DNA from: Albidovulum sp.
GTDB lineage: Bacteria > Pseudomonadota > Alphaproteobacteria > Rhodobacterales > Rhodobacteraceae
NCBI GenBank assembly: GCA_030837785.1
Contig: JAUQYA010000082.1
Location: 10,374 to 74,373, forward strand
Direction: 5' to 3'
DNA: 64,000 bases
Of the stretch, positions 39,405 to 48,693 are shown one piece after another. Positions within the stretch are counted from its first letter, which is position 1. Each line of letters opens with the position of its first letter. The translations under genes were made by a program, and so were the position numbers. Below the pieces are notes generated by a model that did not search any database, was not told where the DNA came from, and was given only the letters and a program-made list of their open reading frames with translations.

Positions 39405-40499
39405 TCAGCCCCTGGTGATGGGCCGCGTGCCCACGATCTGGAGGTCGTAGGCATCGAGCCCGAGATAGCGCGTCAGCGGCGAATCGGTCAGCAGGACCAG
39501 CTGTCTCAGCCCCATCGTCGACAGGATCTGGGCGCCGAGCCCGGTCTGCTTGATGGTGCGCGGACCTTCGTCCTCCTCGACGATCAGCTTGGCCTGCGGG
39601 TCGCGGAACAGGCAGACGGCGCCCCGCCCCTCCTCGGCGATGATCCGCATGGCGCGGGCAAGCTCGCCCTCGGGCGCGGGCCCGAGTGCCAGAACGTCCT
39701 CGATCACGTTCAGCGAATGGGTGCGGACCAGCACCGGCTCGGGCGTGGTGATGTCGCCCTTCGTCAGCACGACATGCTCGGTGCCTTCCGTCACGTCGGT
39801 GAAGATGCGCATGGTCCAGTCGCCGCCGTAGGCCGAGGTGACGGTCTTGCGCAGCGTCTCGCGCACGAGGTTGTCGTGGCGGCGGCGGTAGGCGATGAGG
39901 TCCGAGATCGTGCCGACCTTCAGCCCATGCTTCTGCGCGAAGGTCACGAGGTCGGGCAGCCGCGCCATCGTGCCGTCCTCGTTCATGATCTCGCAGATCA
40001 CGCCCGCGGGGTTCAGCCCGGCAAGCCGGGCGATGTCGGTCGCGGCCTCGGTATGACCCGCCCGCACCAGGACCCCGCCGTCGCGGGCGCGCAGGGGAAA
40101 GATGTGGCCCGGCGTGGCGATGTCGGCCGGCCCCTTCGTCGGGTCGATGGCGACGGCGACGGTCAGCGCCCGGTCATGCGCCGAAATGCCGGTCGAGACG
40201 CCCTCGCGCGCCTCGATCGAGACGGTGAAGGCGGTCTCGTGGCGCGAGGAGTTCTTGGCCGACATGAGTTGCAGGCCCAGGGCCTCGATCCTCTGGGAGG
40301 AGAGCGTCAGGCAGATCAGCCCGCGCCCGTGCGTCGCCATGAAGTTGATCGCGTTCGGCGTGCACATCTGCGCGGGGATGACGAGGTCGCCCTCGTTCTC
40401 GCGGTCCTCGTGATCGACGAGGATGAACATGCGCCCGTTGCGCGCCTCGTCGATGATCTCCTCGGTCGAGGATATGGCGGCGGTAAGGTCGTCGGTCAT
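39405..40499 (-). CDS. ribB: 3,4-dihydroxy-2-butanone 4-phosphate synthase with degenerate GTP cyclohydrolase II domain
   Basis: A 364-residue RibBA-type fusion. The RibB half (1-205) is complete: DHEDRENEGDLV (metal acid), RGLICLTL, ISAHDRALTV, PGHIFPL and RAGHTEAATDIARLAG. The C-terminal half keeps the fold, but where RibA has three zinc cysteines and the SLRCDCG motif this protein has LVRTHSLNVIEDVLALG without cysteines. It should therefore make only the butanone phosphate, and GTP cyclohydrolase II must be encoded elsewhere. Confidence 0.93.
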   Translation of the reverse strand: MTDDLTAAISSTEEIIDEARNGRMFILVDHEDRENEGDLVIPAQMCTPNAINFMATHGRGLICLTLSSQRIEALGLQLMSAKNSSRHETAFTVSIEAREGVSTGISAHDRALTVAVAIDPTKGPADIATPGHIFPLRARDGGVLVRAGHTEAATDIARLAGLNPAGVICEIMNEDGTMARLPDLVTFAQKHGLKVGTISDLIAYRRRHDNLVRETLRKTVTSAYGGDWTMRIFTDVTEGTEHVVLTKGDITTPEPVLVRTHSLNVIEDVLALGPAPEGELARAMRIIAEEGRGAVCLFRDPQAKLIVEEDEGPRTIKQTGLGAQILSTMGLRQLVLLTDSPLTRYLGLDAYDLQIVGTRPITRG

Positions 40500-40602
40500 G
40501 GTGCCCGTCCCGTTGAGCGCGCGCCCGGTCCGGCGCGTCGGCTGTCTTTCCGTGCCCCGCGATAGCCGAAGCGGCGGGGCTTGGCCAGTGCGGAGCGGAG
40601 GT

Positions 40603-41205
40603 TCAGGGGCGCACGGAGAGGGCGCGGCCGAAATACCGGTCCGCCGGAACGAAGCCCGCGAGCCGCGCCGCCCCCACCCAGTCGCGTTCGAGCGCGGTCT
40701 CTCCGATCAGGAGAACCCGGTCGGCAGGTGCCCTTCCCTCGGCCAGAAGGCCGAGGATCGCCGCCCGCGTCCCGCCCCAGCCATCGGCGAGGCCCGGCGC
40801 CCGGGCGGCCGCGTCGACGGCGACGCCCTGCCCGGCCAGCGCCCGGCGCACATCGCCCGGGTCGAGCGGCGGCTGCGCCGCGACCAGCCGGCAGATGCCG
40901 CGCGCCGCAGCGAGCTTCGCGGCATCCGCCGCCGCCAGCCGGTCGCGCTCGCGCAGGAGCCTGAGCGCATTGGTCGAGAAGAGGAAGGCCACGAGGTCGT
41001 GCCCGGTGGTGGCGCGCACCCCGGCATAGGTCTTGTAGTCGAGCCCGATCTCGGCCGCGCGCCGCACATGCAGCCGCACGATCTCCACCGGAAGCTTCGG
41101 CAGGAGCGCCGCCCGCGCCTCGCGCCAGCAATGCCGCCGCCAGCTTGCGCCGGGCTCGAGCGTGGGGCCGAGGTTGTGGCCGGGACCTGCCGCAGGTCTG
41201 CTCAT
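40603..41205 (-). CDS. Uncharacterised protein of the riboflavin operon
   Basis: A 200-residue, arginine/alanine-rich helical protein starting MSRPAAGPGHNLGPTLEPG, with conserved-looking blocks EIVRLHVRRAAEIGLDYKTYAGVRATTGHDLVAFLFS (in parts) and a late VLLIGETALERDWVGAARLAGF. No family recognised. Its ATG overlaps the ribE stop (ATGA, 41202-41205), and ribBA follows on the same strand, so it is expressed with the pathway. A nucleic-acid-related function is as likely as a metabolic one. Confidence 0.75.
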   Translation of the reverse strand: MSRPAAGPGHNLGPTLEPGASWRRHCWREARAALLPKLPVEIVRLHVRRAAEIGLDYKTYAGVRATTGHDLVAFLFSTNALRLLRERDRLAAADAAKLAAARGICRLVAAQPPLDPGDVRRALAGQGVAVDAAARAPGLADGWGGTRAAILGLLAEGRAPADRVLLIGETALERDWVGAARLAGFVPADRYFGRALSVRP

Positions 41206-41810
41206 GTTCCCGACCAATCCCTCAGCCGCGCGACATAGCGCGCCAGCGTGTCGATCTCGATGTTCACCAGGTCGCCCACCCTGGCCTCCCCCCAGGTCGT
41301 CACCGCCTTGGTATGGGGGATGATGTTGACGCCGAACTCCGCGCCCCTGACCTCGTTGACGGTGAGCGAGGTGCCGTTCAAGGCGACCGAGCCTTTCGGC
41401 GCGATGAACCCCGCCAGCGCCTCGGAGGCGCGGAAGGTGAAGCGGGTGGAGGCGCCCTCGTCGTGCATCTCCACGATCTCGGCCACGCCATCGACATGGC
41501 CCGAGACGATGTGCCCGCCCAGCTCGTCGCCCACCCTCAGGGCACGCTCCAGGTTCAGCCGGCGGCCGACATGCCAGCCATTCCGGCCGATGTTGGTCTT
41601 CGACACGGTCTCGGCCGAGATTTCCACGTCGAACCAGCCGCGGGGATCTGTCCCGGTGGCCACGACCGTCAGACAGACGCCGTCGCAGGCGATCGAGGCG
41701 CCGATGTCGACCGACTCCACGTCGTAACGGGTGGCGATGCGCGCCCGCAGGTCGCCCTGCCGCTCCAGCGCCAGAACCTCGCCCATGTCGGTGATGATGC
41801 CGGTGAACAT
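41202..41810 (-). CDS. ribE: Riboflavin synthase, alpha chain
   Basis: A 202-residue enzyme with the two-fold repeated lumazine-binding domains: MFTGIITDMGEV and SIACDGVCLTVV in the first, GGHIVSGHVDGVAEI and SVALNGTSLTVNEV in the second. It converts two lumazines to riboflavin. First gene of the minus-strand rib run. No FMN riboswitch signature was found in the 300 bp upstream. Confidence 0.95.
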   Translation of the reverse strand: MFTGIITDMGEVLALERQGDLRARIATRYDVESVDIGASIACDGVCLTVVATGTDPRGWFDVEISAETVSKTNIGRNGWHVGRRLNLERALRVGDELGGHIVSGHVDGVAEIVEMHDEGASTRFTFRASEALAGFIAPKGSVALNGTSLTVNEVRGAEFGVNIIPHTKAVTTWGEARVGDLVNIEIDTLARYVARLRDWSGT

Positions 41811-42117
41811 CGCGCAACTCCCCTTTGCCCCTGCCTACCCCCTGCCCCGCGATGCCGCAAGGGCGCGCGGGCGGGACGGAAAAGGGCGGACGGTCCGGCA
41901 AGGGGGCGGGCGAGACGGGTGGAGGCGTCTGCAATGACCTTTGTGACTGCCCCCTTCCCCGCCCGGGCCAGTCGACCGGGCGAAAGGGGGGCCGACCCTG
42001 CAACGGTTGTCCTTCTGGTGACATCGCCGGCCCCCCGCCCGGGCCGGGATCTCACAGAAGACGCCGCAGCGGCAGAACACCCGTGACACGGCGACCGAAA
42101 GCGCCGACAAGGGGCGC
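41811..42117. other. Intergenic region between ribE and the capsule genes
   Basis: A 307-bp divergent spacer that should hold the promoters for ribE (minus) and the capsule genes (plus). I see a GC-rich inverted repeat CGCCCGG/CCGGGCG at 41960-41982 but no riboswitch and no gene. Confidence 0.5.
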
Positions 42118-43425
42118 ATGCAGGAGGCGATGGGCACAGCGGGCAACCGCCGGACGGGACGCCGGTTCCTGATGCTCCAGGGACCGCATGGGCCGTTCTT
42201 CCGCCAGCTCGGCACGATGCTGGACGCCGCCGGCGCCGAGGTCTGGCGGGTGGGCTTCAACCGCGGCGACGAGATTTTCTGGGGCCGCGCGGGCTATCTT
42301 CCCTTCACCGGCCGGCCCGAGGACTGGCCGGCCACCTGTGCCGGCCACCTCGACCGGCTCGGCATCACCGATCTCGTCCTTTACGGCGACGCGCGGCCGG
42401 TCCACGCCGAGGCGGTGCGCGAGGCGACGGCGCGCGGGATCACCGTCCATGTCTTCGAGGAAGGCTATCTGCGCCCCTATTGGGCGACCTACGAACGCGG
42501 CGGGTCGAACGGGCATTCCCGGCTGATGGCGCTCTCGGTGGCCGAGATGCGCGCCGCCCTCGCGCGCACCGAGATGGAGATGCCGAAGGCCCCCGCCCGC
42601 TGGGGCGACATGCGCGAACATATCTTCTACGGCGCGCTCTACCATTTCTTCGTCCTGGCGATGAACCGGCGCTACCGCGGTTTCCGCCCCCATCGCGGCG
42701 TCACCGTGGCCGAGGAATTCCGGCTCTACCTGCGACGGCTCCTGTTCCTGCCGCGCCACCGGCTGGAACGCCGGCTCGCGACCTGGCGCATCCGGCGCGG
42801 CACCTTTCCCTATCACCTGGTGCTCCTGCAACTGGAGCATGACGCGAGCTTCCGGGCGCATTCCGACTTCGGCTCGCAGACCGATTTCGTCACGCTCTGC
42901 CTCGAAGGTTTCGCCGCCGGGGCGCCGTGCCACCACCACCTCGTCTTCAAGGCCCATCCGCTCGAGGACAACCGGGCGGTAATCGACCGCGTCGTCCGTG
43001 ACGGCGCCCGCGCGCTCGGCCTGTTGCGGCGCGTCCATTTCGTCCGCGGCGGCAAGCTCGCCCGGCTTCTCGAAGGGGCAAGGACGGCGGTCACGGTGAA
43101 TTCCACCGCCGGCCAGCAGGTGCTGTGGCGCGGCCTGCCGCTGCGCGCCTTCGGCCGCGCGGTCTATTCGAAGCCCGAATTCGTCTCGTCCCAGACGCTG
43201 CCGGACTTCTTCGCCGACCCCCGCCGCCCCGACCAGCGCGCCTACCGCGACTATCGCCAGTACCTGCTCGAAACCTCGCAACTGCCGGGCGGCTTCTATT
43301 CCGCGCGCGGCCGGCGCTACCTGCTGCGGCAGGTCGTCGACATGATCCTTGCCCCCCACGACCCCTACGACGCATTGCCGCAGGGGAAAGCGGCGCCGCG
43401 GCAACAGTTGCCGGCGCGCGCCTAG
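42118..43425 (+). CDS. Capsule polysaccharide biosynthesis protein, KpsS-like Kdo transferase
   Basis: A 435-residue protein of the capsule synthesis family (COG3562). RRFLMLQGPHGPFF at the start, DLVLYGDARPVHAEAV, HVFEEGYLRPYW, HHHLVFKAHPLEDN and TVNSTAGQQVLWRGLPLRAFGRAVYSKPEF (in parts) are typical. KpsS adds the first Kdo to lyso-phosphatidylglycerol in group 2 capsules. It is followed by the export lipoprotein and KpsC genes. No KpsM/T transporter genes are in the window. Confidence 0.85.
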   Translation: MQEAMGTAGNRRTGRRFLMLQGPHGPFFRQLGTMLDAAGAEVWRVGFNRGDEIFWGRAGYLPFTGRPEDWPATCAGHLDRLGITDLVLYGDARPVHAEAVREATARGITVHVFEEGYLRPYWATYERGGSNGHSRLMALSVAEMRAALARTEMEMPKAPARWGDMREHIFYGALYHFFVLAMNRRYRGFRPHRGVTVAEEFRLYLRRLLFLPRHRLERRLATWRIRRGTFPYHLVLLQLEHDASFRAHSDFGSQTDFVTLCLEGFAAGAPCHHHLVFKAHPLEDNRAVIDRVVRDGARALGLLRRVHFVRGGKLARLLEGARTAVTVNSTAGQQVLWRGLPLRAFGRAVYSKPEFVSSQTLPDFFADPRRPDQRAYRDYRQYLLETSQLPGGFYSARGRRYLLRQVVDMILAPHDPYDALPQGKAAPRQQLPARA

Positions 43426-43503
43426 AACCTCTGGAAAAACCCCGGCGGTTTCTTTAGGCTCGCCTCCGGTTGAGGCAGTTTCCCGTCAAGAGGAGCCCGA
43501 GCG

Positions 43504-44634
43504 TTGAAGATGGCAACGACCCGCTGGGCGCGCGGCTTGGCCCTTCTGGCTGTCGTCAGCACCGCTTCGGCCTGCGGCCTGCCGCGCTCGGGCCCGACCG
43601 AGCGCGAGATCTACAAGAGCTCCGTGCTCCAGCAGGGCGACGCCTTCGTCGTCACCGTCAACGCCGATGTCGCGCGCCTGGCGTCGCAGAACCCGCCGCT
43701 CAGCTTCACCAACGGCTTCGTCGGCCCCGGCGTCGTCGGCTCCGACGAGATCCGGCCGGGCGACGTGCTGAACCTCTCGGTCTGGGAAAACGTCGACAAC
43801 GGCCTTCTGGCCGACCAGGGGCTCAATTCCACCCGGCTGCAGGAAGTGCAGGTCGACGGCGACGGCTACATCTTCGTGCCCTACGCGGGCCGCATCAAGG
43901 CCGCGGGCAACACGCCGGAGGCGCTGCGCCGGATCATCACCGGCAAGCTCGAGACCCAGACGCCGGACCCGCAGGTGACGGTGGCGCGCCTGTCGGGCGA
44001 CGGGGCGACCGTCTCGGTGATGGGGGGCGTGGGCGCCCAGGGCGTCTATCCGATCGAGCGGCCCACGCGGACGCTCGCGGCGATGCTGGCCAAGGCCGGC
44101 GGGGTCGTCATCAAGCCCGAGATCGCGCAGGTCACGATCACCCGGGGCAAGCATACCAGCACGGTCTGGCTGACCGACCTTTACTCCGATCCGCGCAACG
44201 ACGTGGCGCTTCGCCCCGGCGACACCATCCTCGTCGACGAAGACCGCCGCGCCTTCACCGCGATGGGGGCGACGGGCGGCCAGAACCGCGTGCCCTTCGA
44301 CACCCAGGAACTGTCGGTGATCGAGGCGATCGCCCAGGTCGGCGGCCTTGCCACCAACTTCGCCGATCCCCACGGCGTCTTCGTCCTGCGCGAGGAGCGC
44401 GCGGAGATCGCCAACGAGATCCTCGGCCGTGGCGATCTGTCCGGCGCCGTGCGGATGGCCTATGTCATCGACCTGACCGAACCGGGCGGCATCTTCAACG
44501 CGCGCGACTTCATGATCCGTGACAACGACACGATCTATGTCACCGAGGCGCCCTACGTGCAGTGGCGCAAGACGCTGGCGGCCGTGACCGGGACCGCGAA
44601 CTCCGCCAACGCGCTGACCAACGTCGCCGAATAA
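43504..44634 (+). CDS. Polysaccharide export outer-membrane lipoprotein (Wza/KpsD-like)
   Basis: A 376-residue lipoprotein. The signal peptide ends at a lipobox STASAC (Cys near residue 24). A polysaccharide-export domain follows (IRPGDVLNLSVWENVDNG...VDGDGYIFVPYAG) and SLBB-like domains (VSVMGGVGAQGVYPIERPTRTLAAMLAKAGG; LSVIEAIAQVGGL, both in parts). It should form the outer-membrane channel for capsule export. The TTG at 43504 lies 8 bp after AGGAG and is preferred over the ATG at 43510, which would be 14 bp away. Confidence 0.88.
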   Translation: MKMATTRWARGLALLAVVSTASACGLPRSGPTEREIYKSSVLQQGDAFVVTVNADVARLASQNPPLSFTNGFVGPGVVGSDEIRPGDVLNLSVWENVDNGLLADQGLNSTRLQEVQVDGDGYIFVPYAGRIKAAGNTPEALRRIITGKLETQTPDPQVTVARLSGDGATVSVMGGVGAQGVYPIERPTRTLAAMLAKAGGVVIKPEIAQVTITRGKHTSTVWLTDLYSDPRNDVALRPGDTILVDEDRRAFTAMGATGGQNRVPFDTQELSVIEAIAQVGGLATNFADPHGVFVLREERAEIANEILGRGDLSGAVRMAYVIDLTEPGGIFNARDFMIRDNDTIYVTEAPYVQWRKTLAAVTGTANSANALTNVAE

Positions 44635-46682
44635 TGGCCGGGGCGACCCAGGACGCAGCCGCCGGGGCCGCAGCCCGGCGGCTTTTCGTCTTTTCCGGCG
44701 GCTTCCTGACCCGGCCCCGCATCCGCCGCATCCTGACGCTTTCGGGCTACGAACTTCACCTTGGCAAGCCCGCGGGGCCGGAAGACCGGATCGGCGTCTG
44801 GGGCCGCAGCCCGACCGCGCCCAGGGGCGAGGCGGTGGGCGGATGGACCGGCGCGCCGGTTGTCCGCGTCGAGGACGCCTTCCTGCGCTCGGTCCGCCCC
44901 GGGCGCGAGGGGGCGGAACCGCCGATCGGCCTTCTCATCGACGACATCGGCGTGCATTTCGATTCCTCGAAGGCGTCGCGGCTGGAACGCATCCTCGCCA
45001 CCGACCGGCTCGACGACGGGGCGATCCTGGCCCGGGCGCGCGACGGGATCGAACGGCTGAAGGCCGCGCATCTGTCGAAATACAACGCCTTCGATCCAGC
45101 CCTGCCGGTGCCGGACCCCGGCTATGTGCTGGTGATCGACCAGACCCAGGGCGATGCCTCGATCGAATGGGGGGGTGCCTCGGCCTCCACCTTCCGCGAG
45201 ATGCTGGTCTTCGCGCAGGAAGAACATCCCGGCGCCCGCATCGTCATCAAGACCCACCCCGAGACCGCCGCCGGCAAGCGGCCGGGGCACTACAACGGCG
45301 GCCACGCGCACGGGCGCATCTCGCTGCTCGAGACCCCGGTCTCGCCCTGGAAGCTGATGGAGGGGGCGGTCGGGGTCTATACCGTCTCGTCCCAGCTGGG
45401 GTTCGAGGCGATCATGGCCGGCCACAGGCCCCGCGTCTTCGGCCAGCCGTTCTATGCCGGCTGGGGGCTGACCGCCGACGAGAATCCGGTCGCCCGGCGG
45501 GAGCGGAAGCTGACCCGCGCCCAGCTCTTCGCCGCGGCGATGATCCTCGCGCCCGCCTGGTATGACCCCTGCCGCGACCGCCTGTGCAGCTTCGAGGAGG
45601 CGGTGGACCAGTTCGAGGCCGAGGTCCACGCCTTCCGCGAGGACCGGCACGGCCATGTCGCGGTCGGCATGCGGCTCTGGAAGCGGCCGCACCTGCAAAG
45701 GGCCTTCGGACGGGAAAGGCCGGTGGTGTTCGAGAACGATCCCACCCGCGCCGTGGCGAAGGCGCGCGCCGAGGGGCGCGGGCTTATGGTCTGGGGCGCC
45801 GCCGACACCGGGACGCTGGCGGCGCCCGATGTCCCGCTCCGGCGGGTGGAGGACGGCTTCCTGCGCTCGCGCGGGCTCGGGGCGGATCTGGTGCCGCCGC
45901 TGTCGCTCGTCGCCGACCCGGTCGGCATCTACTATGACCCGGCGGCGGAATGCGCGCTGGAGCGGCTGGTGGCGGCAGGCCCCCCGCCGGGCGGCGAGCG
46001 GCGCGCCGAACGGCTCATTGCCCGGATCGCGCGGGCGGGCCTGACGAAATACAACCTCGAGCCGGAGGCGCTGCCGGAGCTTCCGGCGGGCCACCGCATC
46101 CTCGTGCCCGGTCAGGTCGAGGACGACGCCTCGATCCGCCTCGGCGCGGGACGGGAACACACGAACCTCGCGCTGCTCGAACGGGTGCGCGCGGAAAACC
46201 CCGGTGCCGTCCTGGTCTACAAGCCGCACCCGGACGTCGAGGCGGGGCTCCGGCCCGGCGCGGTGCAGCCGGAGGCGGCCGGGCGCCTGGCGGATGTCAT
46301 CGTCCGCAACGCCAGCCCCGCGACGCTCATCGAACATGTCGACGAGGTCTGGACCATCACCTCGACGCTGGGCTTCGAGGCGCTCTTGAGGGGCAGGCCC
46401 GTGACCTGCCTCGGCATGCCGTTCTACGCCGGCTGGGGCCTGACCCGCGACCTCTTCCCCGAACCGCCCCGGCGGCGGGCAAGGCCCGGCCTCGCGGCCT
46501 TCGTCCACGCGGCCCTCATCGCCTATCCGCGCTATGTCGACCCGGTGACCGGCCTGCCCTGTCCGGCGGAAGTGATCGTCGATCGCCTGTCCCGCCACGA
46601 ACTCCCCGCGGCCGGGCGGGCCAACCGGCTGCTGTCGAAACTGCAGGGGCTTTTTGCCAGCCACGCCCGGCTCTGGCGCTGA
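44634..46682 (+). CDS. kpsC: Capsule polysaccharide biosynthesis protein KpsC (Kdo transferase)
   Basis: A 682-residue protein with two similar halves (about 20-330 and 360-670), each containing VRVEDAFLRS or VRRVEDGFLRSRG-like, LSKYN or LTKYN, a VLVPGQVEDDASI-like block, KPHPD/KTHPE and TSTLGFEAL/SSQLGFEAI. This tandem duplication is the hallmark of KpsC, which alternates beta-2,4 and beta-2,7 Kdo linkages to build the poly-Kdo linker. Its ATG overlaps the previous stop (TAATG). With the KpsS-like gene it indicates a group 2-type capsule. Confidence 0.9.
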   Translation: MAGATQDAAAGAAARRLFVFSGGFLTRPRIRRILTLSGYELHLGKPAGPEDRIGVWGRSPTAPRGEAVGGWTGAPVVRVEDAFLRSVRPGREGAEPPIGLLIDDIGVHFDSSKASRLERILATDRLDDGAILARARDGIERLKAAHLSKYNAFDPALPVPDPGYVLVIDQTQGDASIEWGGASASTFREMLVFAQEEHPGARIVIKTHPETAAGKRPGHYNGGHAHGRISLLETPVSPWKLMEGAVGVYTVSSQLGFEAIMAGHRPRVFGQPFYAGWGLTADENPVARRERKLTRAQLFAAAMILAPAWYDPCRDRLCSFEEAVDQFEAEVHAFREDRHGHVAVGMRLWKRPHLQRAFGRERPVVFENDPTRAVAKARAEGRGLMVWGAADTGTLAAPDVPLRRVEDGFLRSRGLGADLVPPLSLVADPVGIYYDPAAECALERLVAAGPPPGGERRAERLIARIARAGLTKYNLEPEALPELPAGHRILVPGQVEDDASIRLGAGREHTNLALLERVRAENPGAVLVYKPHPDVEAGLRPGAVQPEAAGRLADVIVRNASPATLIEHVDEVWTITSTLGFEALLRGRPVTCLGMPFYAGWGLTRDLFPEPPRRRARPGLAAFVHAALIAYPRYVDPVTGLPCPAEVIVDRLSRHELPAAGRANRLLSKLQGLFASHARLWR

Positions 46683-46690
46683 GGGCGGGA

Positions 46691-46714
46691 GCCTCCGGCG
46701 GGGGTATTTCGGGC
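46691..46714. repeat. Dispersed intergenic GCCTCCGGCGG-TATTT repeat, copy 2
   Basis: GCCTCCGGCGGGGGTATTT lies 8 bp after the kpsC stop, like the copy behind the DNA ligase gene. It lies between the convergent kpsC and ribD genes, where a terminator is expected. Confidence 0.45.
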
Positions 46715-46732
46715 AACGAAGAAGCGGCGGGA

Positions 46733-47830
46733 TCAGTCGCGCCACCAGAAGCTGAGCGTGTCGGCGCCGATCTGCTCGACACCGCCCAGCCGGAAGCGCG
46801 GCGCGGCGGCGAGCGCCCCGAGCCCGAGCGCGCCGAGGGCGGGCCTGGCATCGGCGCCGAGCGCCACGCCGGCGGTGAAGAGCGCGATCTCGTCCACCAG
46901 CCCGGCGGCGAGGAGGGCTGCGGCGAACTGCCCGCCGCCTTCGCAGAAGACCCGCGTCAGCCCGGCCGCGCCGAGGGCTGCGAGGATCGCGCCGGGGTCG
47001 AGCGCGCCCGAGGCCTCCGCCACCTCGATCAGCCGCGCCCCGGTCGCCGCCCACGCCGCCCGCGCCCCCGCCGGGGCGGCGTGCCCGTGGACGAGCCAGA
47101 CCGGCACCTCGCGCGCGCTCCGGCCGAGGTTGCCGCCGGGATCGAGATCGAGGCCGCGGGCCGCGACCACCCGCACCGGCTGGTGCGCGAACCCCAGGCC
47201 CCTGACCGTCAGCATCGGGTCATCCGCCCGCACTGTACCGGCGCCGACCATCACCGCGTCATGGTCCGCCCGCATCGCATGGACCCGCGCGCGGGCCCCG
47301 GGGCCGGTGATCCAGCGGCTTTCGCCCGAGGCGGTGGCGATCCGCCCGTCGAGGCTTGCCGCGAGCTTCAGCGTGACCATCGGCCGGCCTTCGGTCACGC
47401 GCCTGAGGAACCCCCGCTGCAGCGCGCGCGCCTCCTCCGCCAGAACGCCTTCGGCCACCACGATCCCGGCGGCGCGCAGCATCGCGTGGCCGCGCCCGCT
47501 GACGCGGGGATCGGGATCCTCCATCGCGGTGACGACGCGCGCGACCCCTGCCGCCACCAGCGCCTCGGCGCAGGGGGGCGTCCTGCCGTGGTGCGCGCAG
47601 GGCTCCAGCGTCACATAGGCAGTGGCGCCGCGCGCCGCCTGCCCCGCCGCCGCCAGCGCAACCGTCTCGGCATGGGGCCGCCCGCCCGGCTGGGTGAAGC
47701 CGCGGCCGACGACGCGGCCGCCCCCCACCAGAACGCAGCCCACCGCCGGGTTGGGCCAGACCCGGCCCAGCCCGCGCCGGGCGAGGCCGAGGGCGTGGGC
47801 CATGTGGCGCCGGTCCTCCTCCGCGCTCAC
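46733..47830 (-). CDS. ribD: Bifunctional riboflavin biosynthesis deaminase/reductase RibD
   Basis: A 365-residue protein: a deaminase domain with HAETVALAA and the zinc motif [11 protein letters not shown], then a reductase domain (from about 145) with [26 protein letters not shown] (in parts) and a terminal [13 protein letters not shown]. It does the second and third steps after GTP cyclohydrolase II. It is coupled to nrdR by a 4-bp overlap (47827-47830) and is separate from the other rib genes. Confidence 0.94.
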   Translation of the reverse strand: MSAEEDRRHMAHALGLARRGLGRVWPNPAVGCVLVGGGRVVGRGFTQPGGRPHAETVALAAAGQAARGATAYVTLEPCAHHGRTPPCAEALVAAGVARVVTAMEDPDPRVSGRGHAMLRAAGIVVAEGVLAEEARALQRGFLRRVTEGRPMVTLKLAASLDGRIATASGESRWITGPGARARVHAMRADHDAVMVGAGTVRADDPMLTVRGLGFAHQPVRVVAARGLDLDPGGNLGRSAREVPVWLVHGHAAPAGARAAWAATGARLIEVAEASGALDPGAILAALGAAGLTRVFCEGGGQFAAALLAAGLVDEIALFTAGVALGADARPALGALGLGALAAAPRFRLGGVEQIGADTLSFWWRD

Positions 47831-48294
47831 TCTTCCGCCGCGCCGGTGGGGCGCAGCTCCGAGACGAACTTGTCGAAATCGTCGGCGGCCTGGAAGTTCT
47901 TGTAGACGCTGGCGAAGCGCACATAGGCGACGGTGTCGATCCGCGCCAGGCTCTCCATCACGATCTCGCCGATGGTCTTCGAGGGGATGTCGGTCTCGCC
48001 GAGCGATTCGAGGCGGCGGACGATTCCGCTGATCATCTGGTCGATCCGCTCGGGCTCGATCGGGCGCTTCTGCATGGCGATGCGGATCGAGCGTTCCAGC
48101 TTGTCGCGGTCGAAATCCTCGCGCTTGCCGGAGGACTTGATCACCACCAGATCGCGCAGTTGCACCCGTTCGTAGGTGGTGAACCGCCCGCCGCAGGCCG
48201 GGCAGAACCGCCGCCGCCGGATCGCCACGTGATCCTCGGCCGGCCGGCTATCCTTCACCTGCGTATCGACATTTCCGCAAAACGGGCAGCGCAT
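47827..48294 (-). CDS. nrdR: Transcriptional repressor NrdR
   Basis: A 155-residue regulator: the zinc ribbon MRCPFCG...[13 protein letters not shown] and the ATP-cone domain ([20 protein letters not shown]). NrdR represses ribonucleotide reductase genes in response to (d)ATP. The nrdR-ribD order is common in Alphaproteobacteria. A TATAGT -10-like hexamer lies at 48339-48334 upstream. Confidence 0.96.
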   Translation of the reverse strand: MRCPFCGNVDTQVKDSRPAEDHVAIRRRRFCPACGGRFTTYERVQLRDLVVIKSSGKREDFDRDKLERSIRIAMQKRPIEPERIDQMISGIVRRLESLGETDIPSKTIGEIVMESLARIDTVAYVRFASVYKNFQAADDFDKFVSELRPTGAAEE

Positions 48295-48685
48295 TCCCTT
48301 CCCCTCGGTCCGAATTTCCGATTACCCACAGGCACTATAGCGGGCCCCCAGGATTTGGGTAGGGGGCATTTGCCGCCACCAGATCATGGCCGGTCCGAGA
48401 GGGGAATTCGCGCCACATGCTCCCCTGAAATGCACGCACCGGTTGTTGCAGAGTGCCCAACGCCCGGAACGGGACGCAATGTGCACAAGATTCCGGCCGG
48501 GCGGCCGCCATCACGGAACCGCCACGGGCGGGCGCGGGCGCGCGCTCCGTGGATTGGATCGTGCCACCACGGGCGGCCCGGGGTGCCCGGCACGGCGGTC
48601 GGAAACGGCAGCCGGCGCCGGGCGCCCCGACCCTCAGTCCCGATCCTCAGTCTCGCGCCTCAGTCTCGCGCCTCAGCCCCGACCC
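48295..48685. other. Intergenic region upstream of nrdR
   Basis: About 390 bp. The left part holds the nrdR leader with a TATAGT hexamer at 48334-48339 (minus strand). The right part holds the 13-bp tandem repeats described separately. Between them I see no gene, and no NrdR-box pair was recognised. Confidence 0.5.
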
Positions 48686-48693
48686 TCAGCCCG
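48629..48693. repeat. Five 13-bp tandem repeats at the end of the 543-aa membrane protein gene
   Basis: Units GACCCTCAGTCCC, GATCCTCAGTCTC, GCGCCTCAGTCTC, GCGCCTCAGCCCC and GACCCTCAGCCCG. The stop codon of the membrane protein (TCA, 48686-48688) is in the last one, and each unit repeats the CTCAG containing it. Confidence 0.9.

Noticed and set aside
41811..42117. FMN riboswitch before ribE
   Set aside because: The RFN conserved blocks are absent on both strands.
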